DNA of 12,569 nt from Kmv42 sp040757455 (GCA_040757455.1 JBFLXE010000078.1:1-12569); one strand, 5' to 3'. Positions 1-5,656 are shown, counted from the stretch's first letter. The notes: generated by a model from the letters alone, not told the origin. Program-made: numbers and translations.

Positions 1-290
1 GTGATGTTTTTGGGCGCCAGCACTCTCACTATGAATTGTTTTTCAAAGAGCTTAATGCATATTAAATTCAAACTAAATCTCGATTGTAAAAAACCTATTT
101 GGGCAACAGCCTGTGTAGACCTGACCCTCTTGATGACTTGTAAGCAGCCCTTAACATAACATTGAATGATTAAACATAAATCTTCAATATGGTGTCTGAA
201 TGGTAAAAATGCATAGAACCCTTCTTCCTTGTTTTGCATCGTTAACGACTTCTTAATATGCAATAGTTCACATAGAAGTCCAACATATTG
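1..290. other. Left-edge stretch without a recognisable gene
   Basis: No confident gene lies here. On the plus strand one frame is open from base 1 to a TAA at 157-159 (52 codons, open at the left edge, with GTG and ATG codons at 1-6). Its translation resembles no family I recognise and has scattered Cys and Lys without a motif. It could be the 3' end of a broken gene or a chance frame. The rest is AT-rich and lies downstream of higA. I see no rho-independent terminator with a T-run for that operon. Confidence 0.3.
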
Positions 291-599
291 TTAAGCGCTT
301 TTCAACATCAAAACTTTTACCTCTTTCTCAAGTCGCATATCCAATTTTTCTTTTTCGACCTCAAGATCATATCGCGATTGAAGATTGAGCCAAAAACGTT
401 CTGAAAGATCGAAATAGCGGGCAAGCCTCAGCGCCGTATCGGCAGTGATTGACCGTTTGCCCTGAATAATTTCATTGATACGGCGTGGCGGTACACTGAT
501 GTCCTTGGCCAGCTTGTACTGACTGATTCCCAAGGGCTTCAGGAATTCCTCGAGCAGTATTTCCCCCGGATGAACCGGAGCCATCTTTTTAGTACCCAT
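291..599 (-). CDS. higA: HigA-family antitoxin (XRE-type HTH, VapI-like)
   Basis: Antitoxin of a type II toxin-antitoxin pair. It is expected to bind and neutralise HigB and to repress the shared promoter. The 102-residue protein has the family's N-terminal signature (MAPVHPGEILLEEFL, residues 6-20). A helix-turn-helix follows at about residues 24-63 (GISQYKLAKDI, then RINEIIQGKRSITADTALRLARYF), then the typical SERFWLNLQSRYDLE segment and a charged C-terminal helix. The length is normal for HigA. The start is ATG at 599-597, preceded by a strong AGGAGG that overlaps the stop codon of higB (TAGGAGGGAATC then ATG), so translation is probably coupled to the toxin. The toxin-first order is the usual higBA arrangement. 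No terminator is visible after it. Confidence 0.95.
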   Translation of the reverse strand: MGTKKMAPVHPGEILLEEFLKPLGISQYKLAKDISVPPRRINEIIQGKRSITADTALRLARYFDLSERFWLNLQSRYDLEVEKEKLDMRLEKEVKVLMLKSA

Positions 600-608
600 G
601 ATTCCCTC

Positions 609-890
609 CTAATGGTAGTCAGTTATCTCAACGTCGTAGGCATCTCCTTGATGCCATCGAAAACATATTCTCCATTGATCGTTAACCCGGATGCTGTGCT
701 GCCCTTGGCGATCGCCAGCGAGCTTCTCTATCCGGTTGCCTGGCGGCATCCTCAGGTCTTCCAGATGCTCCGCAGCATCCAAGATCAATAATTTTCTCAA
801 AGCATTCCGTCGTATCTCTGAAGGGAATTTTGATGAAAATTGCCTTTTGAAAAGCTTTTCGGTGTCTTTACAACGAAAGCTTTTTATCAT
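609..890 (-). CDS. higB: HigB-family toxin (RelE-like mRNA interferase)
   Basis: Toxin of the HigBA pair. The family cleaves mRNA at the ribosome. The 93-residue protein shows the family landmarks: N-terminal MIKSFRCKDTEKLF, a central LDAAEHLEDLRMPPGNRIEKLAGDRQGQHSIRVN segment (about residues 38-71, described here by its ends), the core strand QWRICFRW, and the C-terminal GDAYDVEITDYH. The length matches full-length members, with no truncation or frameshift. It is the first gene of the operon, with higA starting 9 nt after its stop. The ATG lies only 5 nt downstream of a good -10 box, leaving no room for a Shine-Dalgarno, so the mRNA is probably leaderless. The pair sits beside a decayed IS3-family transposase, as is common for acquired TA modules. 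Confidence 0.94.
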   Translation of the reverse strand: MIKSFRCKDTEKLFKRQFSSKFPSEIRRNALRKLLILDAAEHLEDLRMPPGNRIEKLAGDRQGQHSIRVNDQWRICFRWHQGDAYDVEITDYH

Positions 891-895
891 GGTAA

Positions 896-924
896 ATAAT
901 AACGTATGGAGATAATAATGTCAA
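896..924 (-). promoter_or_regulatory. Sigma-70-type promoter of higBA
   Basis: Read on the minus strand, a perfect -35 TTGACA (924-919) is followed by a 17-nt spacer and -10 TATTAT (901-896). The higB ATG begins at 890, so the expected transcription start falls at or within a base or two of the start codon. This is the best promoter match in the window. Confidence 0.8.
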
Positions 925-933
925 GCGTTATTA
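897..933. promoter_or_regulatory. Probable HigA operator (inverted repeat)
   Basis: Two perfect 8-bp arms, TAATAACG (897-904) and CGTTATTA (926-933), are separated by 21 nt. On the minus strand one arm overlaps the -10 box and the other abuts the upstream side of the -35 box, so a bound HigA dimer pair would bracket the promoter. Centre-to-centre spacing is 29 bp, close to three helical turns. Autoregulation by the antitoxin is known for the family; the exact site is inferred. Confidence 0.6.
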
Positions 934-1039
934 TATTCCGAATGCGCTCTCACATAAATCAGCGGGGAAGAGGATGTTTCTCTTACCACACCTTCGCTCT
1001 GTTTCTTCCTGAAGCAAACAATTATGCCTTGAGAGAAAA

Positions 1040-1260
1040 TGTTTAGATTTCAATCGCAACGTGTTTGTTGAACGCCTCTGGAGAAATGTGAAATATGAAG
1101 ATGTATATCTGAAGGCTTATGGATCAATTGCCGAAACTCGGCAAGGACTCAGGGAATACTTTGAATTCTATAATTGTCGGGTCGGCATCAAAGCCTTGAC
1201 CGAAAGACCCCAGATGATGTTTACTGGAGTACACTACCTCAGATGCAGGTAGCGGCATGA
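1040..1260 (+). pseudogene. IS3-family transposase (OrfB) 3' remnant, frameshifted
   Basis: Only the last ~70 codons of an IS3-family DDE transposase (IS150/ISL-like OrfB) remain. The first frame reads NVFVERLWRNVKYEDVYLKAY from 1058, containing the catalytic Glu of the DDE triad (in FVERLW), and continues to YFEFYNCR. At about 1181-1185 the frame shifts. The typical C-terminal reading (HQSLDRKTPDDVYW) resumes one frame over at 1186 and ends at TGA 1258-1260, consistent with loss of one base between two CGG codons. The unshifted frame runs to a TAG at 1250-1252 without family resemblance. Upstream, a CLD triplet (1040-1048) matches the family but is followed by three extra codons, and nothing of OrfA or the first two catalytic Asp residues is present. 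The element is dead. Confidence 0.85.
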
Positions 1261-1675
1261 GGCAGGGTAGCTTATCGTGATGCTGCCAAGTAACACAGAT
1301 TTTTATGTTTGCTTTGCGTGCTTGACATCCCACGAATTATTTCCAATATTTGTGGGTACCCGCTGGAAGAGGTGGTCGGACTTAAAAACTGCTTCAGACT
1401 GTCCAAACAAACTAAAAACTTTTATCAGAAATCATCAATTTTTGATATGAGGTAATCCTTTCTCTTTGTAGGTGCAACAAACAAACTAAAAAATTCAAAA
1501 TATCCTTTGAAATCAGTGTACTATAGTGTTAGAGTAATTAACCGAATCTGCTTATGCGTGGGAGATTTTATCAGACGGCCTAAATCAGTTTTGAAGTGAT
1601 TTTTAATTTTCATTGAATCTCATTGCGTATGCAGAGCCAGGACAAAAAACATTTATAAAAGAGGAGACAAATAAG
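1261..1675. other. IS remnant flank and cyclophilin leader, no gene
   Basis: A gene-free stretch. A hairpin at 1329-1356 (arms CCCACGAAT and ATTTGTGGG, 8 of 9 pairing) lies where IS3 elements carry their right-hand end, so the IS tail probably extends to about 1400. Beyond it the sequence is AT-rich. No convincing promoter for the cyclophilin gene is visible; a TATAGT hexamer near 1523 lacks a fitting -35. Confidence 0.4.
1404..1492 (+). repeat. 15-nt direct repeat pair
   Basis: CAAACAAACTAAAAA occurs exactly at 1404-1418 and again at 1478-1492, with 59 nt between the copies. It lies in AT-rich sequence downstream of the IS remnant. It may be a trace of an insertion or excision, or low-complexity coincidence. 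Confidence 0.4.
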
Positions 1676-2161
1676 ATGGCCGAGGCAAGGGCTGTTATCG
1701 AGACAAAGTTTGGTACTATTGAACTGGTGTTTTTCCCTGATGTAGCTCCCAACCATGTGAACAATTTCATCGAACTTGCAAAGAAAGGATTTTACGATGG
1801 GACAACATTCCATCGTGTAATTCCCGGCTTTATGATCCAGGGAGGAGACCTGAACTCAAAAAGTCCTGATAAATCAAAACACGGCATGGGCGGACCCGGA
1901 TACACGGTCAAGGCCGAGTTTAATGACAATCCTCACAAGAGGGGAACTCTTTCTATGGCACGGGCTGCACATCCGGACAGCGCAGGTTCTCAATTTTTTA
2001 TCTGTGTGGCCGACTCTTTTTTCCTTGATAAGCAGTACACGGTTTTTGGAGAGGTCGTCTCAGGTATGAGTGTGGCAGACATGATTGTAAATCAGGCGAG
2101 AGACGAAAGAGACAATCCTCTGGAGAGGATTGAAATGAAGGTGAAGATTATAGAAAAGTGA
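1676..2161 (+). CDS. Cyclophilin-type peptidyl-prolyl cis-trans isomerase
   Basis: Catalyses cis-trans isomerisation of Xaa-Pro bonds and assists protein folding. The 161-residue protein has no signal peptide, so it is cytoplasmic (PpiB-like). Visible motifs are FHRVIPGFMIQGGD (residues 45-58, with catalytic Arg47, Phe52 and Gln55), SAGSQFFI (102-109) and FLDKQYTVFGEVVSG (116-130). The position equivalent to the cyclosporin-binding Trp of eukaryotic cyclophilins is Phe116, as in many bacterial members with low cyclosporin affinity. The ATG at 1676 is chosen because GAGGAG at 1661-1666 sits 9 nt upstream and the domain begins right after it. A longer frame from a TTG at 1613 adds 21 residues with no family resemblance. 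The gene stands alone; the next gene begins 122 nt downstream. Confidence 0.95.
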   Translation: MAEARAVIETKFGTIELVFFPDVAPNHVNNFIELAKKGFYDGTTFHRVIPGFMIQGGDLNSKSPDKSKHGMGGPGYTVKAEFNDNPHKRGTLSMARAAHPDSAGSQFFICVADSFFLDKQYTVFGEVVSGMSVADMIVNQARDERDNPLERIEMKVKIIEK

Positions 2162-2283
2162 GTTCTCACCAAAACGATGGCTCCACGGCAGCGTTGATTG
2201 CTAAAGAGAGAACGAAAAAAGGAGTGCCTGAACAGAGGCTGTGCATTTGTTGGCCGATAACTTCATAGAAAAAGGAGGGCATT

Positions 2284-2715
2284 ATGAGAAGGTTTATATT
2301 CGTGGTGTTGTATGTATTAGTACTTATGTGTCTCAGTAATTATTCCCTGGCACTGCCGCCAGGTCCTCCGCCTCCTGACAAGGTTTGGATTGAAGTAGGC
2401 GGAGAATGGATACTGGTCGTTGCGCCACCAGGAGAAGGTCCCTACGTATGGAAGGATAGCAAATGGATAATAGATCCAACCCCGCCGCCTCCTAACTCTG
2501 AATGGATTCCAGGTCACTGGACGGCCAAGGGATGGATTCCAGGTCACTGGGCAGTCGTCCCGTCGCCCGGGCCAGGTGTTCATTGGGTTCCGGGTCATTG
2601 GAAGCATGGAAAGTGGATACAAGGACACTGGGCGGGCAGACCGAAAAGCGGGAAACAGTGGGTGCCAGGACATCGCGGTCCGGGAGGGCGATGGATCCCC
2701 GGACACTGGAAATAA
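2284..2715 (+). CDS. Exported WxPGHW-repeat protein (YXWGXW/WXXGXW-like)
   Basis: A 143-residue protein of unknown function. Residues 1-23 form a Sec signal peptide (MRRF, then a hydrophobic core, cleavage likely after SLA), followed by a Pro-rich linker. Cys16 in VLMC is not a good lipobox because the preceding residue is Met. The mature part is dominated by a short motif W-(I/V)-(P/Q)-G-H-W at residues 74, 84, 101, 111, 126 and 137; the fifth copy reads WVPGHR. Gly/Pro/Lys linkers of 4-11 residues separate the motifs. This resembles the WXXGXW-type repeat families found in small exported proteins. ATG 2284 is supported by GGAGGG just upstream. The first two repeats share a 19-nt identical DNA segment, showing growth by duplication. 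A cell-envelope structural or ligand-binding role is a guess. Confidence 0.8.
   Translation: MRRFIFVVLYVLVLMCLSNYSLALPPGPPPPDKVWIEVGGEWILVVAPPGEGPYVWKDSKWIIDPTPPPPNSEWIPGHWTAKGWIPGHWAVVPSPGPGVHWVPGHWKHGKWIQGHWAGRPKSGKQWVPGHRGPGGRWIPGHWK
2502..2550 (+). repeat. In-gene duplicated repeat unit (30-nt period)
   Basis: A 19-nt segment (ATGGATTCCAGGTCACTGG) is identical at 2502-2520 and 2532-2550, encoding consecutive WIPGHW motifs. The exact nucleotide match points to a recent 30-nt tandem duplication within the repeat gene. Confidence 0.75.
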
Positions 2716-2916
2716 GTTCCCAAAAATAAAAAGTAAATTAAAAATAGGAAAAGTGCTTTTTTAGAAGGAAATGCCTGCCTGGGCAGACAGGGGATAGAAT
2801 AAGACAAATATACGAATACTAAGGGACGGTCACCAACCTTCTATCTGTCACCAGCGTTCACGTTTCAAGGATCAAGCTGATGAAGGAGTTATTTTAAGAA
2901 TATAGGAAAGCAGACA
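2716..2916. other. Intergenic stretch with a short palindrome
   Basis: A 200-nt gap between two convergent genes. An A-rich run is followed near 2775-2792 by a palindrome (arms CCTGCCTG and CAGACAGG, 7 of 8 pairing, 2-nt loop). No T-run follows on either strand, so it is not a standard terminator, though its position between converging genes would suit that role. Nothing else is recognisable. Confidence 0.4.
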
Positions 2917-3126
2917 TTATCTGCAGGAACTGCAGCTGGTCTTTGTGCAGGAGGTGCATCCCGAGGTGCCCGCGAGAGGTTTTTCAGTGCCTGTGGCAGC
3001 AAAGACAGAAAATTTCTTTTTAACATCTTTTGATCTGCACTTCGGACAGTCTATTTCGGAATTTCCGAAAACAAGCTTTTCGAAATCTTCACCGCAACTG
3101 CTGCATTTATACTCATAAATCGGCAT
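2917..3126 (-). CDS. FmdB-family zinc-ribbon protein
   Basis: A 69-residue small zinc-ribbon protein of the FmdB/CxxC_CxxC_SSSS type, named for a putative regulator of formamidase genes; the family's real function is not established. The diagnostic start MPIYEYKCSSCGEDFEKL holds the first zinc pair (Cys8, Cys11) and CPKC (Cys27, Cys30) the second. The tail ends in a second cysteine cluster, GCTSCTKTSCSSCR (Cys57, 60, 65, 68), instead of the more usual Ser/Gly-rich tail, which could form another metal site. The ATG at 3126 is preceded by GAGG with a 6-7 nt spacing. A TATAAT box lies at 3182-3177 on the same strand, giving a leader of about 45 nt. Confidence 0.88.
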   Translation of the reverse strand: MPIYEYKCSSCGEDFEKLVFGNSEIDCPKCRSKDVKKKFSVFAATGTEKPLAGTSGCTSCTKTSCSSCR

Positions 3127-3176
3127 TTTTACCTCATTTACGTATAAGTTTTGGGAAAAATGAACAATTCAATATA

Positions 3177-3196
3177 ATTATAGCATAACTATGCTA
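3177..3196 (-). promoter_or_regulatory. fmdB -10 box with an adjoining perfect palindrome
   Basis: On the minus strand TATAAT (3182-3177) is a consensus -10. No good -35 is visible at 16-18 nt. Immediately upstream and overlapping it by two bases is a perfect 16-bp palindrome at 3181-3196, TAGCATA-AC-TATGCTA (7-bp arms, 2-bp centre). A palindrome replacing the -35 region would suit an activator or repressor site. It also abuts the left end of the foldback element at 3197, so it may instead be part of the insertion site. Confidence 0.5.
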
Positions 3197-3404
3197 TCCA
3201 AAATGAATTTAATCAGGAGGCTGGATGCCTATTAACACACTGAATCGACATGATTATTAATATGGAATACCTCTTTTTGATATCACATGTTTCCCGGATT
3301 ACGCTCATATATCGTTAAATGGAAAACATTATGTTTTCTTTATATGGTGTCGTCATTGTGTTTTTTCAGCATCCAGCCTCCTGTCACCCGAGATAATTTT
3401 GGAC
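3197..3404 (+). mobile_element. Foldback MITE-like element, copy 1
   Basis: A ~208-bp non-coding element with imperfect terminal inverted repeats. The left end (TCCAAAAT, then CAGGAGGCTGGATGC at 3214-3228) is mirrored at the right end by GCATCCAGCCTCCTG (3370-3384) and ATTTTGGAC (3396-3404). Complementarity continues inward (CACACTGAATCGACA opposite TGTCGTCATTGTG), so a transcript could fold into one long hairpin. A second copy in the same orientation lies at 12212-12414 and matches over the whole length, including a 22-nt identical core beginning at 3234. It encodes no transposase, so it is presumably mobilised in trans. No clear target-site duplication is visible. It splits the fmdB/HEAT intergenic region. 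Confidence 0.75.
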
Positions 3405-3490
3405 AGCAGTGTAACATAATGAATATTAATTGCGTTACCCAATGTTTAGCCGCTTCTTATGAGCTTCTTCAGGAGAAGACATCGAGATTT

Positions 3491-4162
3491 TTGAACATAT
3501 TTCTCAAAAGGTCAACTCTTGCGATCTTCGTAGTCTTCATTCTAAACGCAGCATCTGCGAATGCATCTGATATTGACAAGCTGATGAAGGATATTCGATA
3601 TGGCTACCTTCAGACCAGTTTGAAGGCGGTTGAAGAACTGGGCAAAATCGAAGGCAAGGAGGCGGTTGACAGTCTTCTATACGTTGTTTTCACCAGGGAG
3701 GAGGACTGGGAGGTGAAGATCAGGGCGATTCGGCTGCTTGGCGAGATCGAGGATAAGAAGGTGACTGATGCTTTGGTGAGGGTTTTCAATAACCCCTTTC
3801 TCAACGAGGAGTGCCCTGCGATCAAATGGAATGTGGCTCTTGCCCTCGGCAAGGGTTTCAACAAAGACTCAAGAGCTGTCGATTCTCTAATTTCAGCATT
3901 AGACTATAAAAGTCTACTTATCAGGGAGGCAGCGATACAATCGCTGGGTAAAATCGGGAATCCAAAAGCAGTCCCCCATCTGTTGACAGCATTGGATGAT
4001 GAAAGCTTTGCGATTAAAATTAGTGCTATAAGAGCACTGGGTAGAATCAGGGAGAGCAGTGCAATACCATTTCTGCAAAGAATAGCGGCAAATACTGACG
4101 ATCCATACATTAGACAGGAGGCGTTGTCTGTATTGGGGATTCTGCGAAAAGACCTTCTTTAA
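3491..4162 (+). CDS. Exported HEAT-repeat (PBS-lyase-like) protein
   Basis: An alpha-solenoid scaffold protein, probably periplasmic, partner unknown. From TTG 3491 it is 223 residues: a signal peptide (MNIFLKRSTLAIFVVFILNA, then ASANA before SDIDK), then about five HEAT-like helical repeats of ~31 residues with the recurring pattern (I/V)R-x-A-(I/V)-x-x-L-G-x-I (IRAIRLLGEIED, REAAIQSLGKIGN, KISAIRALGRIRE, RQEALSVLGILRK). The longest open frame starts at ATG 3287, but its first 39 codons lie inside the foldback element and resemble nothing. ATG 3420 would give an unusually long pre-signal extension. TTG 3491 gives a textbook signal peptide, although its AGGAGA (3471-3476) is 14 nt away, so the start is uncertain. 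The 3' end overlaps the convergent Fe-S gene by 53 nt. Confidence 0.78.
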   Translation: MNIFLKRSTLAIFVVFILNAASANASDIDKLMKDIRYGYLQTSLKAVEELGKIEGKEAVDSLLYVVFTREEDWEVKIRAIRLLGEIEDKKVTDALVRVFNNPFLNEECPAIKWNVALALGKGFNKDSRAVDSLISALDYKSLLIREAAIQSLGKIGNPKAVPHLLTALDDESFAIKISAIRALGRIRESSAIPFLQRIAANTDDPYIRQEALSVLGILRKDLL

Positions 4163-5339
4163 GCGATACCGGCTGCAACATCGCCTCTTCGACTGCCTCG
4201 ATCAAATGTATAACGGGTTTGTCTTTGATCTCTCGGGAAAGCTGCATCATACATCCCGGACATGATGTGATAATTATTTCTCCACCTGCTTTCGTATAAT
4301 CCTCCACACATCTGTTCAAAAGGCCGCGGGAGGTCTCTTTAAAGGAAAAACAGAAAAGTCCTGCAAAACCGCAGCATCTGTCATCATTGATCTTTACTGG
4401 ATTCAGGCCGAGATTTTTTAGAATCACCCTCGGCTCTCTTTCTATGCCAAGGCCATATTTAAGATGGCAGGGATCGTGAAATATTATGTTTTGGGTGAAA
4501 GAAGACCTTTGAGGATAAATAGACTCTATTTTATCTATCAAGAAGGTTGATATGTCTTCTGCTCTCTCTATGCCCTCGCCGATAAGCTTCGGATATTCAA
4601 CCTTGATCGCATATGTGCATGTGGGACACAGGCTCAATACGGCTTCGACATTTAATCTTTTGAAGGTATTTATGTTCTTTTTTGCAAGTTTCACCGCCTC
4701 CTCTTCAAGACCGACTGCTCTCAATGGAACTCCGCAGCAGACTTCGCCCGGAGGAAGTATCACCTCATAATTGAGTCTGCGAAGCGTGTTGACAAGGGCC
4801 TCTCCCAGATAAGGGTAGAGAAAATTTATCATGCAACCAGAAAAAACAGCGACCCGCCCCTGTTTTTTGAGCACGGTGAACAGGCGAAACCTGTCCTTCA
4901 AATGGTTCTCCGGCAGTTCAGGCCGGAAGGGAAGGATGCCTTTTTTTAAAAAGTATGGGAACAAAATGTGCTGCATTCTGCTCAGCATCTTAAAAGCTGA
5001 TCCCGGCCTCTTTATGCAGAGCTTTGTCAGGAAGCGAAGAATCCTCCTGCCTTTGTCCATGTCTCTCAATGATCTTCTGCCGTGATACATCAATTCTTTG
5101 ATATCGATTTCGAGGGGACAAGACCCGACGCATCTTCCGCAGAGCAAACAACCGAATACGCGGTCGCATAACTCCGGAGACGGCGAGAGTAGACCCGAAG
5201 AAAGGCCCCAGAGCAAGGTAAGCTTTCCGCGGGCACTCATTGCCTCTGTGGTTTCTTCTTCATATGCGGGACAGAGGGCTTTACAACTCCCGCATCTTAC
5301 GCATTTTGAGAGTGCGGTGGTATAATCAGAATCTCTCAT
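4110..5339 (-). CDS. GlcF/LutA-like Fe-S oxidoreductase subunit (two CCG domains)
   Basis: Electron-transfer Fe-S subunit resembling GlcF of glycolate oxidase and related D-lactate/2-hydroxyacid dehydrogenase or heterodisulfide-reductase-like complexes. The 409 residues contain two ferredoxin-type [4Fe-4S] motifs, CVRCGSCKALCP (Cys13/16/19/23) and CLLCGRCVGSCP (Cys64/67/70/74). Two CCG (cysteine-rich) domains follow: FSGCM at 167-171 with CCG at 201 and CPTC at 238-241; then HDPCH at 288-292 with CCG at 322 and CPGC at 360-363. All expected cysteines are present. No flavoprotein (GlcD-type) partner lies in this window, so the substrate is not known. ATG 5339 has no Shine-Dalgarno, but a TATAAT ends 6 nt upstream. 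The 3' end overlaps the HEAT gene on the opposite strand. Confidence 0.85.
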   Translation of the reverse strand: MRDSDYTTALSKCVRCGSCKALCPAYEEETTEAMSARGKLTLLWGLSSGLLSPSPELCDRVFGCLLCGRCVGSCPLEIDIKELMYHGRRSLRDMDKGRRILRFLTKLCIKRPGSAFKMLSRMQHILFPYFLKKGILPFRPELPENHLKDRFRLFTVLKKQGRVAVFSGCMINFLYPYLGEALVNTLRRLNYEVILPPGEVCCGVPLRAVGLEEEAVKLAKKNINTFKRLNVEAVLSLCPTCTYAIKVEYPKLIGEGIERAEDISTFLIDKIESIYPQRSSFTQNIIFHDPCHLKYGLGIEREPRVILKNLGLNPVKINDDRCCGFAGLFCFSFKETSRGLLNRCVEDYTKAGGEIIITSCPGCMMQLSREIKDKPVIHLIEAVEEAMLQPVSLKEGLFAESPIQTTPPV

Positions 5340-5345
5340 CTTTAA

Positions 5346-5351
5346 ATTATA
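5346..5351 (-). promoter_or_regulatory. Candidate -10 box of the GlcF-like gene
   Basis: TATAAT on the minus strand ends 6 nt before the ATG at 5339, predicting transcription starting at or next to the start codon. There is no convincing -35 at 16-18 nt (AGAAAC at 17), so the call rests on the -10 and the absence of a Shine-Dalgarno. Confidence 0.4.
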
Positions 5352-5428
5352 ACTGCCGGTCTTGCGTAGTTTCTATGCCGCGTTTCTGCCCGAATCCAGC
5401 GATAAACGTTTAAACCGTTGCTATTGTG

Positions 5429-5491
5429 TCACCCTGAGCGTGTCGAAGGGTGATACTAATGTCATGGTTCGACTGGCTCACCATGACATTA
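5429..5491. repeat. Twin-hairpin repeat with mutually complementary loops
   Basis: Two adjacent hairpins. The first is 5429-5453 (arms TCACCCT/AGGGTGA, loop GAGCGTGTCGA). The second is 5457-5491 (12-bp arms TAATGTCATGGT/ACCATGACATTA, loop TCGACTGGCTC). The loops are complementary to each other, GAGC-nnn-TCGA against TCGA-nnn-GCTC. It resembles the CCCTGAGC...TCGAAGGGTGA type of dispersed repeat I recognise from many environmental bacterial genomes. It lies between the larE 3' end and the GlcF-like gene promoter. Confidence 0.7.
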
Positions 5492-5554
5492 TCGCTCCTT
5501 TGCGACAAAATTATCGCCCGATTTGGGGTATGTTTGCGAATTTATATTTTTTGT

Positions 5555-5583
5555 AATCCCCTGCCTCCCCCTTTAATAAAGGG
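5555..5583 (+). repeat. Half-copy of C-rich foldback repeat
   Basis: AATCCCCTGCCTCCCCCTTT followed by AATAAAGGG matches one half of the 79-bp repeat at 12071-12149 (AATC, C-rich run, CCCTTT-loop-AAAGGG). The hairpin arms CCCTTTA (5569-5575) and TAAAGGG (5577-5583) are perfect. It lies 74 nt past the larE stop and might act as a weak 3' end structure for larE. Confidence 0.5.
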
Positions 5584-5656
5584 AAGTGAAACGGTCTATT
5601 ATAGCCCTAAAGATTTGCTACTTCCTTTCAGTGAATAAAAGCTGCTGGCAAGAAAG

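Noticed and set aside
1..159. Left-edge 52-codon open frame as a real gene fragment
   Set aside because: No recognisable motif or codon pattern supports it; it is recorded only as part of an unassigned stretch.
1398..1412. CTGTCCAAAC near the IS remnant as another end of the foldback element
   Set aside because: Similarity to the element ends stops after CTGTCCAAA, and the CAGGAGGCTGGATG block is missing.
1613..1675. Longer cyclophilin start at TTG 1613, adding 21 residues
   Set aside because: The extension has no family similarity and no Shine-Dalgarno, whereas ATG 1676 has GAGGAG at 9 nt and starts right at the domain.
2317..2706. 129-codon open frame on the minus strand opposite the WxPGHW gene
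   Set aside because: It is the mirror of a low-complexity Pro/Trp-rich gene. It has no Shine-Dalgarno, and the plus-strand gene has a signal peptide and a strong ribosome binding site.
2775..2792. Rho-independent terminator after the WxPGHW gene
   Set aside because: The stem has a 2-nt loop and no T-run on either side, so it is listed only as a palindrome.
5429..5583. CRISPR array from clustered hairpins and repeats
   Set aside because: There are no regularly spaced identical direct repeats with unique spacers. The structures are two different single-copy foldbacks.
5340..5656. Small plus-strand open frames across the larE/GlcF-like intergenic region
   Set aside because: They run through the twin-hairpin and C-rich repeats, have no ribosome binding sites and resemble no proteins.
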